Shown here: piece after piece, positions 45,750 to 55,294 of the stretch
Numbering within the stretch: the first letter of the stretch is position 1
Layout of the letters: each line of letters starts with the position of its first letter
Assembly (NCBI GenBank): GCA_024639065.1
Contig: JAHEJC010000005.1
Coordinates: 1 to 60,405, forward strand
DNA: 60,405 nucleotides
Origin: Lewinellaceae bacterium
GTDB taxonomy: Bacteria > Bacteroidota > Bacteroidia > Chitinophagales > Saprospiraceae
Direction of reading: 5' to 3'
Program-made: the position numbers and the translations under genes
Notes under the pieces: model-generated
What the model was told of the DNA's origin: nothing
What the model saw: only the letters and a program-made list of their open reading frames with translations
Databases searched by the model: none

Positions 45750-46967
45750 CTATTCTTCCCTGATAAATGCACCTACTTTATCTGCTTTCAGAGAAGGTAA
45801 TATGGAGGCAATTAACCCGATGGCCATTACGGCTAGTCCGCCGGCTAGAAAATCAAACCATTTTACGGCTATTGGATACGAGTCAACAATAAAGCCCTCT
45901 CTTATGGGAATAATTGAAAAATAAAACTGAAGCAAATAGATTAATAGAGCCAATCCTGATCCAATAATAAGGCCTATCCCGCATACCAACAATCCCTCGT
46001 GCAAAAATATATTTCTAATCAATTTGCTGCTTGCTCCCATAGTCTTCAAAATAGAAATATCTTTCCGCTTATCCAACACGATCATCCACAAAGCACCCAC
46101 CAGATTAAACGCAACAAGTAATAGCGTTAAGCAGAGAATAGCAAACGCCATCCATTTTTCCCCATTCATTATTTTCAAAAAAGTAGCTTCTTGCTCATAT
46201 CTGTTTTGGACTTTAAATTCTGGGCCCATTATCTTTTTTACCTTTGAAAAAACTTCTTGCTCACGGTCTGGATCAAATGAGAATTCAAAAAATGAAGCTT
46301 CCTGATCGTATTTTAATAAGTCTCTAACTACTTCAATTGAAGTAATTACATATTGTTTATCAAAATCTTGTTGAAAAGAAAATATACCCGCTGGGTAAAC
46401 AAGTTTGGTATTAAAAGATTTATTTAGGGTTGTATTTCCCCGGTTGCGCTTTGGTAGATGAATTTTAAGTGGCGTGAACTCATTCGCTATATCCACTCCA
46501 AGTGAAGCTTCTACACCTGCACCTAAAACAGCAAAATAAACTGCATCGTTTTGAATAGCATAATTACCCTCAACAATTACTGAATCTAGATTATTGACTT
46601 TAATATAATTATCATCTACCCCTTTAACTGTTCCAAAATCTCTTTGATCTTCATATTCAAACATAGCTGTTTCTTCCAGCGTGACGGAAAGATCTAGGAC
46701 CCCATCCACTTGCTTTATTTGATAAATTAAAGACGAATCTGCAATGAAGATTTTCCCATTCACCGGCAATACTTTTGCTGGCGGATTAAATGAATTAAAT
46801 AATGAATACAATAGATCATGAAATCCATTAAATACCGACATCACCAACAACAATGCACAGGATCCTACGGCAATTCCTACCACTGAAATTCCGGTAATGA
46901 TATTGATTACATTGGTCGATTTTTTACCAAATAAATATCTTCTTGCAAATTGATACGACAGGTTCAT
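45750..46967 (-). CDS. FtsX-like ABC permease, LolC/LolE type
   Basis: 405 residues with the MacB/FtsX topology: one N-terminal helix (IITGISVVGIAVGSCALLLVMSVF), a large periplasmic domain, and three C-terminal helices beginning FAILCLTLLLVAFNLVGALWMI and including DKRKDISILKTMGAS. The start MNLSYQFARRYLFGKKS is typical of LolC/E proteins that release lipoproteins from the inner membrane. No ATP-binding subunit gene is adjacent. It is located 8 bp after the GH3 gene, in the same minus-strand unit. Confidence 0.88.
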   Translation of the reverse strand: MNLSYQFARRYLFGKKSTNVINIITGISVVGIAVGSCALLLVMSVFNGFHDLLYSLFNSFNPPAKVLPVNGKIFIADSSLIYQIKQVDGVLDLSVTLEETAMFEYEDQRDFGTVKGVDDNYIKVNNLDSVIVEGNYAIQNDAVYFAVLGAGVEASLGVDIANEFTPLKIHLPKRNRGNTTLNKSFNTKLVYPAGIFSFQQDFDKQYVITSIEVVRDLLKYDQEASFFEFSFDPDREQEVFSKVKKIMGPEFKVQNRYEQEATFLKIMNGEKWMAFAILCLTLLLVAFNLVGALWMIVLDKRKDISILKTMGASSKLIRNIFLHEGLLVCGIGLIIGSGLALLIYLLQFYFSIIPIREGFIVDSYPIAVKWFDFLAGGLAVMAIGLIASILPSLKADKVGAFIREE

Positions 46968-46975
46968 AACCGGAA

Positions 46976-49891
46976 TTAAAGGATGGCTTCATATACCATA
47001 GACTGAAGCCTCAATCGATAATTTTCTTTGTATAATTTATTGTTATTCATATTGGGAAATGTACGATTGGATAAAAAAATAAAGATCAACTTACTCATTG
47101 GATCTGCCCAGACACATGTTCCTGTAAAACCGGTATGACCAAAAAGTAAGATTGAGGCTTTTTCAGATACATTGACCGTTTTACTTGCGTCTAATTCTTT
47201 CATATCAAATCCAATTCCTCGTCGAGAAGAATAAATATAACGAGTAGTGAATTTTGATATTACATCTGAATCAATATATTGTACACCCCCGTAATAACCT
47301 TCATTAAGCAGCATTTGCATTAACACAGCTAGATCATGAGCATTAGAAAATAGTCCCGCATGACCACTTATTCCTCCCAACATAGCTGCTCCCATATCAT
47401 GAACGTACCCTTGAATTTTTTGTCGTCTAAAGTAAGTATCGTTTTCCGTCGGAACAATCTCCGCAAGTGGATAAGTTTTGTAAGGATTAAAACGGATTCT
47501 AGAAAGATTCATCGGACGATAGAAATTTTCTTCACAGTACTGGTCCAATGTCTTACCAGATACATTTTCGATTAATTTACTCAACAAATAAAATCCCAGA
47601 TCACTATATCTATATCCTCGAGTACTTCTCAAGTCAGATTCATATATTCTTTTCCAGATGGTATCTTGGTAACTTGATTTTAGAAATAGTTTATTGGCTA
47701 CCTCAATATCAAAAGGTCCAGATCGAATATTTCGATAGAGTTTCGGATCTGGCCTGGGACTGCGAAAACTTCCGGTGATCGTCTCTTTATAAAAGGGGAT
47801 CCACCCGATGAAACCTCCATGGTGCGCCATGGCGTCCTCTATAGTAATTGCTCCTTTGTTGGTGTTTTCTAATTCTGGCAAGTAAGTATCCAACCTCGAT
47901 TTTATATCGATTTTCTGATCAGAAACCAGTTTCATGATAGCCACCGTTGTAGCCGCTACTTTGGTAATGGAAGCTAAATCGTATAGGTGGTTTGGAGCTG
48001 TTTTTTTTTTAGCATTATATTCATGATGTCCATATGCTCGGTCGAATATAATTCGCCCATCCTTAACCACCAAAATCTGACATCCTGGAGCGGCCCGATC
48101 TATTATCATTTGATCCACTATTTTATTCATATTTTCCAGCGAATCCGATATTAACCCAACTTGTTCCGGAATCGAAAAACCTAATCGCATCAGATTCTGC
48201 GTTAGGATTCCTTTATTAAACGGTAATGATTTTGAGGTAGTGATAGGTAATCTTCCTTGGAATGAAAGCGCTCCAAATATTTGTTGCCCAACAATATCTT
48301 GCACCATATCCTCTTCTTGATATGCGCAGACCAATGCTGCCGGTCCTCGTTCAAAAAATTTGGCACTGTAAGGACTCCCAAACAAGACTAAAATCACTTT
48401 TGTGCTTTGAGAAATTTCACTAATCAACTCTCTCGTACTTGCCGTGACTCCAAAATCTTTTTGGGCATATTTACTCATGTCGTGCAGGGATATTATAACA
48501 ATATCTTTAGCACTTAATTTTTCAATGAGTTCATTTTTTTGATTTTCTGGAATTTCTTTGGGAGCTACGTAGTAAGGACCTTTCAAATAGGAATCTAGCC
48601 TTTGTTGAAAAGGCGTTTTTTGGTTTACTCCAATCGACAAAGAAGCCATTTTGATTAGGTCAAGGTGTCTCAAGGGAATCAGATTATTTTCATTTTTAAG
48701 CAAGGTAGTGGCTTTTTCATAAAGCTTACTTTTGAGCACTGTTGATGTAGGATCAAACAAATCTTTTTCAAGGTTACGGATTGGGATCTTTGGAGTTGAA
48801 GTTAATTTCAATTGATATTTGGCATGCAGTATTTTTCGGACTTTTAAGTCAATATCTTCTTGTTTAATAATTCCTTTTTGGAGATACTGTTCAATATATT
48901 TAATGCTTGCATCAATATTTTGGGGCAGCACTAAGACATCATTTCCCGCTAGTAAGGCTTTTGCTTCAACTTCACCTTCTGTATAATGTTTAGTTACTCC
49001 TTTCATTTCCATGGCATCTGTAAAAATCAAACCATCAAAATTAAGGCTATCTCTTAGGATAGTTAGTATGGTTTTCGAAGATAGGGTAGTAGGAAGATTG
49101 GGTGTAGGATCTAAAGTAGGCACATGTAAATGAGCCACCATGATGCTCATAATGCCCCTAGAAGCTAGGGCTTTGAAAGGGTATAATTCTATACTATCCA
49201 ATCTGGACATAGAATGATTAATAACTGGTAAATCAAAATGAGAATCAACATCCGTATCTCCATGCCCGGGAAAATGTTTAGCACAGGCCATGGTTCCCTC
49301 TAATTGCATTCCCCGCATATACATGTAACTTTTAGCCGTCACATTATATCTATCTTCTCCAAAGGATCGATCATTGATTACTGGATTAAGTGGATTATTA
49401 TTTATATCTACTACTGGAGCAAAATTAATGTGAACACCTATTCGTTTCATCTGTCGCCCGATGTCTTTGCCCATTTCAAAAATCAATCGATTATCCTGAA
49501 CGGCTCCCAGGGTAAGTTGCCTTGGATAGCTGAAAGCATTTTCCTTAAAGCGCATACCCAAGCCCCATTCAGCATCCATAGCAATCATCATAGGTGTTTT
49601 AGCTAATGCCTGGTATTCATTCGTTAGTTTAACTTGTTTGGCAGGTGTTCCCTGGAAAAAACAGAGAGACCCTACGGCATATTCTTGTATCTGTCGTTTT
49701 ACTTCGTCGATATGATCCTGGCCCAGATCAGAATGGGCTCTGATCATAAATAATTGGCCTAATTTTTCTTTTGGTGTTAATGAATTAAATACTGAATCTA
49801 CCCAAGCATCAGCATCTTTTGGCTGAGCATTAGATGAGCTATAAAATATGGATAGCGTTATAAAAAATATAACCTTAATTCTAGTTTGCAT
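46976..49891 (-). CDS. Secreted GH3 beta-N-acetylglucosaminidase fused to a beta-lactamase-family hydrolase
   Basis: 971 residues from ATG 49891, which opens a signal peptide (VIFFITLSIFYSSSNAQ); the ATG at 49906 adds five residues. The GH3 domain has KHFPGHGDTDVDSHFDLP, the NagZ-type His-Asp loop, and LIFTDAMEM with the nucleophile Asp. A GH3 C-terminal domain follows (to about 560). From about 600 on there is a serine hydrolase of the class C beta-lactamase/DD-peptidase type: Ser641 in LASITK, the YSD motif in YRYSDLGFY and HTGFTG. It probably trims GlcNAc-MurNAc and peptide parts of cell wall. It overlaps the upstream gene by 11 bp. Confidence 0.92.
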   Translation of the reverse strand: MQTRIKVIFFITLSIFYSSSNAQPKDADAWVDSVFNSLTPKEKLGQLFMIRAHSDLGQDHIDEVKRQIQEYAVGSLCFFQGTPAKQVKLTNEYQALAKTPMMIAMDAEWGLGMRFKENAFSYPRQLTLGAVQDNRLIFEMGKDIGRQMKRIGVHINFAPVVDINNNPLNPVINDRSFGEDRYNVTAKSYMYMRGMQLEGTMACAKHFPGHGDTDVDSHFDLPVINHSMSRLDSIELYPFKALASRGIMSIMVAHLHVPTLDPTPNLPTTLSSKTILTILRDSLNFDGLIFTDAMEMKGVTKHYTEGEVEAKALLAGNDVLVLPQNIDASIKYIEQYLQKGIIKQEDIDLKVRKILHAKYQLKLTSTPKIPIRNLEKDLFDPTSTVLKSKLYEKATTLLKNENNLIPLRHLDLIKMASLSIGVNQKTPFQQRLDSYLKGPYYVAPKEIPENQKNELIEKLSAKDIVIISLHDMSKYAQKDFGVTASTRELISEISQSTKVILVLFGSPYSAKFFERGPAALVCAYQEEDMVQDIVGQQIFGALSFQGRLPITTSKSLPFNKGILTQNLMRLGFSIPEQVGLISDSLENMNKIVDQMIIDRAAPGCQILVVKDGRIIFDRAYGHHEYNAKKKTAPNHLYDLASITKVAATTVAIMKLVSDQKIDIKSRLDTYLPELENTNKGAITIEDAMAHHGGFIGWIPFYKETITGSFRSPRPDPKLYRNIRSGPFDIEVANKLFLKSSYQDTIWKRIYESDLRSTRGYRYSDLGFYLLSKLIENVSGKTLDQYCEENFYRPMNLSRIRFNPYKTYPLAEIVPTENDTYFRRQKIQGYVHDMGAAMLGGISGHAGLFSNAHDLAVLMQMLLNEGYYGGVQYIDSDVISKFTTRYIYSSRRGIGFDMKELDASKTVNVSEKASILLFGHTGFTGTCVWADPMSKLIFIFLSNRTFPNMNNNKLYKENYRLRLQSMVYEAIL

Positions 49892-51818
49892 TTCGGTTAC
49901 CAACATTTGGATCGATTGCTTTCGCTTGATTGATGTAATTTTCTCCTTCTATGGTGTTACCTGCGTTGTAATATGCTGACCCCAAATTATAAAGTGCATC
50001 GGCATTATCCGGCCGAATATTTCGCGCTAAGGTAAAATATTTAATAGCATTCTCATGATTTTGACTTACCCCATAAGCTACCCCCAATAAACGCATAGTT
50101 TCATAATCTTTGTTGTTTAAACGTTCCGATTCCAGTAAATAAGCTATCGCTTGATTAATATTTCCTCTTTTCTCACCCGATTCTTTGCCCGCCTCTCTCA
50201 AAGAAACAGCTAAATTATTTTTTGCATCCTGATAACCAGGATCTAAGATTAAAGCGTATCTATAATGTTGAATAGATGCTTCATATGCCCCCAAATGGAA
50301 CCGGGCATTTCCCAGCAATAAATAAGCGTTCTTGTAAGTTGGGTGAATTTTTATTGCATGTTCCAAATAACCAATAGCTTCTTGAATGCTGTTATTTCGA
50401 ATATTTTCATCTTTTTCTGTTAAAGCTTGAGCTATAATTTCACCTCCAACCGCATTATTCAATTTTGCTGAATTCTTAGATATTTTGATGTCATGTGTAA
50501 AGAGTGTATAGTTATCTTTCCAATCAAAATTTCTCCAAATTGTTTTTATTGAAAATAGTAGTATTAGGGCTCCAAAAATCCAAGGCATAGAAGCGGACCA
50601 AGTTTTGTTTTTAATTCCCTTAATTATAAAATGTCCTGCGAGTATAGAAAGTCCTAAAGAGGGCATAAACATAAACCGTTCGGACATAATGGTGCCGATC
50701 GGAAATAATATATTTATTACCAGAGAAAGTGAGATAATAAAGAACAACAAAGAAAATGTAATTATCGGTTTTTTCTTTTGCCACAAAATTATCCCTGTTG
50801 GAATCAGCATCGCCAGAACCAATCCAAGTATAGATCCAATATTTGAGAAACTGGTTGCATCAATGTGCTTAGGATAATAGTCATGTGTGAGGGGGTGGGG
50901 AAAAACGAATAATTTAATATATTGAAATAACGTATTGGCTATAAGCGAGAGCTTTTCCATTGGCTCAAAGGGTATGTATTGCTGCCCGTTCCATTTTAAA
51001 AAAGGATTATTCATCAATTCTGATGATACACTAGAAAGATCCATGCCTAAAATCATAGTTCGAATAACTAAGAATCCTATTGTAGCAATCAGGTAAGGTA
51101 TCGTTAAGGATAGTGCTTGAGTGATTGGTTTATTCTGTAGAATCCAGTAGATTAAAGGGATAATGACTATAAAGGTAATTGCATTCTCCTTGGACATCAG
51201 TGCTAGAAAGAAAACAACACTGCAATGTATTGATTTAAGCCATGGAGACTGCTTTCCTTTTTGCTGTAAATAAAAGGCGAATAAGGAAAAAAGGATCGCC
51301 ATTATTTCATCACGTCCTTTTATATTAGCCACTGCTTCCGTATGCAGCGGATGAACCAGGTAAATTAGGGTAACTACAAAAGAAAAGACTACCAGTTCTT
51401 TTTTTGTAAATTGATTAGAAAACCAAATTTGCATACTAGAATAAATAAGCCATCCCAGCACAACATAAAGTAAGATGTTCACCAGGTGGCCCAGCAAAGG
51501 ACTTAGTCCGGCTATTTGATATTCAATGGCAAATAAGACCAAAGACATTGGACGGTATCTCCCGCCACTTACGATTTTGGATTTGTTCTCATCTTTAAAA
51601 AAACCCAGAAAAGTATCTTCGCATAAAATTTTCCCAATACCCTTTATTCCCTGCTTTGTGAATTCATTTTCAGTGATAACTATACTATCATCCACGGCAT
51701 ACCCCAAGGTCAGTGTATTCAAATAAACTAGCACCGGTAGAATTATGATCACATACCTATACAAATGGGCATAGTTGTACCATTTTGACAATCTTTTTGA
51801 GACTATTTTTTTTGCCAC
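49881..51818 (-). CDS. TMTC-like GT-C glycosyltransferase with C-terminal TPR repeats
   Basis: 645 residues. The first 400 are polytopic, about nine helices, with the GT-C acidic pair near the start (GYAVDDSIVI) and TMTC-type motifs GGRYRPMSL and HTEAVANIKGRDEI. The last 200 residues hold four or more TPRs (HYRYALILDPGYQDAKNNLAV, YFTLARNIRPDNADALYNLGSAYYN). Eukaryotic TMTC proteins are O-mannosyltransferases; in bacteria the donor and acceptor are unknown. The 3' end overlaps the GH3 gene, so the two are probably cotranslated. Confidence 0.82.
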   Translation of the reverse strand: MAKKIVSKRLSKWYNYAHLYRYVIIILPVLVYLNTLTLGYAVDDSIVITENEFTKQGIKGIGKILCEDTFLGFFKDENKSKIVSGGRYRPMSLVLFAIEYQIAGLSPLLGHLVNILLYVVLGWLIYSSMQIWFSNQFTKKELVVFSFVVTLIYLVHPLHTEAVANIKGRDEIMAILFSLFAFYLQQKGKQSPWLKSIHCSVVFFLALMSKENAITFIVIIPLIYWILQNKPITQALSLTIPYLIATIGFLVIRTMILGMDLSSVSSELMNNPFLKWNGQQYIPFEPMEKLSLIANTLFQYIKLFVFPHPLTHDYYPKHIDATSFSNIGSILGLVLAMLIPTGIILWQKKKPIITFSLLFFIISLSLVINILFPIGTIMSERFMFMPSLGLSILAGHFIIKGIKNKTWSASMPWIFGALILLFSIKTIWRNFDWKDNYTLFTHDIKISKNSAKLNNAVGGEIIAQALTEKDENIRNNSIQEAIGYLEHAIKIHPTYKNAYLLLGNARFHLGAYEASIQHYRYALILDPGYQDAKNNLAVSLREAGKESGEKRGNINQAIAYLLESERLNNKDYETMRLLGVAYGVSQNHENAIKYFTLARNIRPDNADALYNLGSAYYNAGNTIEGENYINQAKAIDPNVGNRNAN

Positions 51819-51961
51819 GATAAGCTGCTGTTGTGGTGTAAATTAGTTAATTTTCCAATATTAATAAAAGAGTCTCAAATCCATAAAATAATCTGATACT
51901 TAACGCTAATTTTGGATTTAACCCTTATTTTATTGTTTGGTTAATAGAATCTTATGAATAA

Positions 51962-52332
51962 AATGCTGTCTATACCAATCCAGGGCTAATGTCAAAAGCA
52001 GGTGTAAAGGTTGCCATTAGATCTATGGAATCAGAAAATGTACGTAACCTACCTTACAATGCTGGATTTGCAGCTGCTTATGGTATGGGTCAGGATGAAG
52101 CCTTAAGGGCAATCACCCTCACCCCTGCTGAGATCTTTGGAGTTCAAGACAAAATGTGATCTATTGAAAAAGGTAAAATAGCTAACCTTTTTGTTTCAGA
52201 TGGAGATCCATTTGAAATAAAAACCAATGTCAAACACGTATTTATTAATGGATGGAAAAATTCCCATGGACAGTCGACACATTCGATTGTATGAAATTTC
52301 TTGATCGTTCACCAGGATTAGAAAAAGAGTAA
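51962..52332 (+). pseudogene. Amidohydrolase C-terminal remnant with a nonsense codon and two frameshifts
   Basis: On the plus strand, reading from about 51962, NAVYTNPGLMSKAGVKVAIR and RNLPYNAGFAAAYGMGQDEA, then AITLTPAEIFGVQDKM, match the C-terminal part of imidazolonepropionase-like amidohydrolases. A TGA at 52157 falls where a Gly would be expected, followed by [19 protein letters not shown]. After WKNSHG the frame shifts to SRHIRLYE, and again to FLDRSPGLEKE before TAA at 52330. All three pieces are in the order of a normal tail. The N-terminal two thirds are absent and the 143 bp between 51819 and 51961 show nothing related. It is a decayed gene in which more than one inactivating change has accumulated. 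Confidence 0.8.
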
Positions 52333-52361
52333 CTGAAAAGTAGGAAATGGTAGAAAGAGAT

Positions 52362-53423
52362 TTACTGTAATACAACTCCTTTGAACTTAGAATCTTCTGG
52401 TTTGTATGCTTTATATCTTCCCTTTCCAAACTTAGAACCATTGAAAGTTGTTGTCTTTCTTTTTTCTTTTTGTTCTTCGAGTGAAAGCTGATTAAAGTCT
52501 TTGCATTTTGTAGAACAACAAGCTTCATATTTCTCCGCACAGGATGGACACTGAATAAAGAGTAAATGACAAGCGTCATTTGCACAATTAACGTGATGAT
52601 CGCAGGCATTTCCACATTGATGACATACAGAGATAACCTGATCCGTAATTCGTTCGCCTAGCCGCTCATCAAATACAAAATTCTTTCCTATGAATTTATT
52701 TTCCAAATTTTGGCTATTAACCTGTCGGGTATACTCGATGATACCCCCATCTAATTGATAAACATCTTCAAATCCTTTATGCTTTAAATAAGCGCTTGCT
52801 TTTTCACACCGAATACCTCCAGTGCAATACATAATGATTGGTTTTTCTTTATGCTTATCGAGCAATTCAATAACCTCTGGTAATGCTTCGCGAAAAGTTT
52901 CTGCTTTGGGTAAAATAGCATTTTCAAAATGACCCACCTCAGATTCGTAATGATTACGCATATCTACAATAACCGTTTCGGAATTTTCTGTAAGTTCATT
53001 AAAGCCCACTGCATTTAAATGCTTGCCTTTTTTTGTTACATCAAATCGATTGTCATTTAGACCATCAGCCACGATCTTATACCTAACTTTTATTTTCAAA
53101 ACATAGAAAGAGTGACCATCATCTTCTATCGCAATATTTAAACGGATTCCATTAAGAAATTCAAAAGTGTCTAATATTTCTTTGAATGTGTCCAACTGGC
53201 TTGTCGGTACTGAGATCTGGCCATTAACTCCTTCTTTAGCAATATAAATTCTACCAAAAGTATTGGTATTGATCAGCGCCTCATATAGTTGGTCTCTAAA
53301 TTTGTCAGGATCATCAATATGCACATATTTATAGAAGGACAAGGTAGTCCTTTCGGTTGTATCCTGAAATAGCTTTTGCTTAAGCTCCTTTTTGTTTATG
53401 CGGTTGAAAAGTCGCTTTTTCAT
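52362..53423 (-). CDS. trhO: tRNA uridine(34) hydroxylase (rhodanese domain)
   Basis: 353 residues from ATG 53423 (the longer frame adds five residues). TrhO (YceA) makes 5-hydroxyuridine at tRNA wobble position 34. The rhodanese domain has the catalytic Cys in MYCTGGIRCEKAS, preceded by VIVDMRNHYESEVGHF; the N-terminal acylphosphatase-like domain ends with VRYKIVADG. The C-terminal part has a cysteine-rich region (CHQCG, CANDAC, CPSC, CCSTKC) of a zinc-binding type seen in this family. A -7 box sits 5 bp upstream of the start codon. Confidence 0.92.
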   Translation of the reverse strand: MKKRLFNRINKKELKQKLFQDTTERTTLSFYKYVHIDDPDKFRDQLYEALINTNTFGRIYIAKEGVNGQISVPTSQLDTFKEILDTFEFLNGIRLNIAIEDDGHSFYVLKIKVRYKIVADGLNDNRFDVTKKGKHLNAVGFNELTENSETVIVDMRNHYESEVGHFENAILPKAETFREALPEVIELLDKHKEKPIIMYCTGGIRCEKASAYLKHKGFEDVYQLDGGIIEYTRQVNSQNLENKFIGKNFVFDERLGERITDQVISVCHQCGNACDHHVNCANDACHLLFIQCPSCAEKYEACCSTKCKDFNQLSLEEQKEKRKTTTFNGSKFGKGRYKAYKPEDSKFKGVVLQ

Positions 53424-53427
53424 GGTG

Positions 53428-53435
53428 CAAAAATA
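53428..53435 (-). promoter_or_regulatory. -7 box TATTTTTG directly upstream of trhO
   Basis: Exact TAnnTTTG match on the minus strand ending 5 bp before the ATG at 53423. Initiation 5-7 nt downstream would coincide with the start codon, that is, a leaderless mRNA. No -33 TTTG was seen. Confidence 0.35.
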
Positions 53436-53465
53436 CAAAAATGCCCTCTAATAGGCGAGCGGATA

Positions 53466-54047
53466 TTAAAAAAATACTCCGGCATTCAAGCCCCAGATAC
53501 GCATTTTTGAGTTTGGTTCATCGATGATCACTTTCATGAGTCCATGCTGATAAAAAATATCAATCGTAAAGAAAAAAAGTTCAATTCCAGTACCTCCTTC
53601 TATGGCAAATGATACATCATGATAATCATCGTCCGAAATTCTTTCAATATTTTCGTCGGTTGCTAACACAAAATTTGCCGAGCCTCCCAGATACGTTTTC
53701 AATTTAAATGGCTTGGTCTTGATCCATCGTTTTCCTAGATATGCATTTACTTTTGCTCCATGATAATTTGGCTTGTAGGTGAAAAACTCAGACCAGGATT
53801 CTTCATCTGATAGAGAATACAGAGAAGTCCTATAATAGTGCAACCCAGGCATAAAGAACATGTTGCCTTCTTCCGCAATTACATCAATGCCCAGTTGAGA
53901 ACCCATATGGGCGCGTAATGAACCAGGCTCATGCAAAAAATGAATATGATTAACTCCAAATTTTAGATTCACTCCCGACTGAGCGGACACCCAAAAGCCT
54001 CCAAAACTGGTTAAAAAAACGAGTATTGAATATCGGAGATATTTCAT
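53466..54047 (-). CDS. Secreted outer-membrane beta-barrel-like protein
   Basis: 193 residues with a signal peptide (YSILVFLTSFGGFWVSAQ). The mature part has alternating strands (GVNLKFGVNHIHFLH, FKLKTYLGGSANFVLA, IELFFFTIDIFYQHGL) and ends with IWGLNAGVFF, a terminal aromatic residue typical of outer-membrane barrels. It resembles the outer membrane beta-barrel/PorT-like group. Not more specifically identified. Divergent from lgt, with the start codons 72 bp apart. Confidence 0.68.
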   Translation of the reverse strand: MKYLRYSILVFLTSFGGFWVSAQSGVNLKFGVNHIHFLHEPGSLRAHMGSQLGIDVIAEEGNMFFMPGLHYYRTSLYSLSDEESWSEFFTYKPNYHGAKVNAYLGKRWIKTKPFKLKTYLGGSANFVLATDENIERISDDDYHDVSFAIEGGTGIELFFFTIDIFYQHGLMKVIIDEPNSKMRIWGLNAGVFF

Positions 54048-54118
54048 TTGAGCATTCTTATTCCATTTTACTGGCTCAAATACCCAGCCAATTTTTATTT
54101 TTGAGTCAAATTATAACT

Positions 54119-55294
54119 ATGTATCCCAATTTATCGTATTTCTTTCATGATATATTTGGTACAGAGCCTGACAATGCCTGGGCTTTGATCAATACTTTTG
54201 GATTTTTTCTAGCGTTGGCGTTTATCGCTTCTGGTTATGTATTATTTCTAGAATTTAAACGTAAAGAGGCAGAAGGAATATTGCAGCCCGCTACCGTAGA
54301 AAAGGTAATCGGACGTCCCTCTAGTATGATGGATATCTTGTCCAATGCATTATTTGGATTTATTGTAGGCTTTAAACTATTATATATAATTAAGAATTTT
54401 GAAGAAACCATTCAAGATGCGGCTGGAGTGATTTTATCCGGAAAAGGTAATCTTGCGGCTGGAATAATTGGTGCTGTTCTATTCGGTGTTTGGAAATGGT
54501 ATGAGGGTTCAAAGAATAAATTAACCAAACCTGAGGTAAAAAAATTCAAGATTTATCCCTCTCAGCGTGTACCGGATATAGCGATTGTTGCTGCTATATC
54601 CGGGATCCTCGGGGCAAAAATATTCGCCTTGTTTGAAGGTCCTCAAACATTCAAATTGTTCTTAAATGATCCTTTGGGCCAACTACTATCTGGAAGTGGA
54701 TTGGCCATTTATGGTGGTCTGATACTCGCTTTTATAGTGGTATATATTTATGTAAAACGAAAAGGAATCCCGCCCATTCATGTAATGGATGCAGTAGCCC
54801 CAGCTCTGATTATGGGCTATGCCGTGGGTAGACTTGGCTGTCAATTTTCCGGGGATGGCGACTGGGGAATTGTCAATGAAATGGCCAAGCCGGGATGGTT
54901 CATATTGCCAGACTGGATGTGGGCTTATGATTACCCTAGAAATGTATTAGAAAGTGGTGTCCCTATAGAAAACTGTGTAGGTAGAATTTGTAATCGCTTA
55001 GCAAAACCTGTCTTTCCTACACCTATCTATGAAGTGATTTTTTCTTTAATCATTTTTGCAATTCTCTGGATGTTACGAAAAAGGATTAAAATAGCAGGTG
55101 TTATATTTTTCATCTATTGTATTTTAAATGGAGTTGAAAGATTTTGGATCGAGAAGATCCGTGTAAATGATAAATTGCCCTTTTTAGGAATGGAATGGAC
55201 GCAGGCCGAAATTATCTCGGTAATGGTTTTTATTCTTGGAATTGTTGGATGGCTGGTGCTGTGGAGGCGCAGCAAACAAGTTAGTAGGGAGTAA
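54119..55294 (+). CDS. lgt: Prolipoprotein diacylglyceryl transferase
   Basis: 391 residues from ATG 54119 (MYPNLSYFFHDIFG); the frame from 54026 runs into the divergent gene's start. The Lgt signature is DAVAPALIMGYAVGRLGCQFSGDGDWG, which includes the conserved Arg, and PTPIYEVIFSLIIFAIL is a later motif with the conserved Glu. Several transmembrane helices are visible. It is longer than E. coli Lgt because of an insertion around residues 110-170, a feature of Bacteroidota. It adds diacylglycerol to lipoprotein cysteines at the inner membrane, and so serves the many lipoproteins in this window. Repeats begin at its stop codon. Confidence 0.93.
   Translation: MYPNLSYFFHDIFGTEPDNAWALINTFGFFLALAFIASGYVLFLEFKRKEAEGILQPATVEKVIGRPSSMMDILSNALFGFIVGFKLLYIIKNFEETIQDAAGVILSGKGNLAAGIIGAVLFGVWKWYEGSKNKLTKPEVKKFKIYPSQRVPDIAIVAAISGILGAKIFALFEGPQTFKLFLNDPLGQLLSGSGLAIYGGLILAFIVVYIYVKRKGIPPIHVMDAVAPALIMGYAVGRLGCQFSGDGDWGIVNEMAKPGWFILPDWMWAYDYPRNVLESGVPIENCVGRICNRLAKPVFPTPIYEVIFSLIIFAILWMLRKRIKIAGVIFFIYCILNGVERFWIEKIRVNDKLPFLGMEWTQAEIISVMVFILGIVGWLVLWRRSKQVSRE

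Noticed and set aside
52196-52615. 139-codon minus-strand frame overlapping trhO and the amidohydrolase relic
   Set aside because: Out-of-frame shadow of trhO; the plus-strand relic and trhO explain the region.
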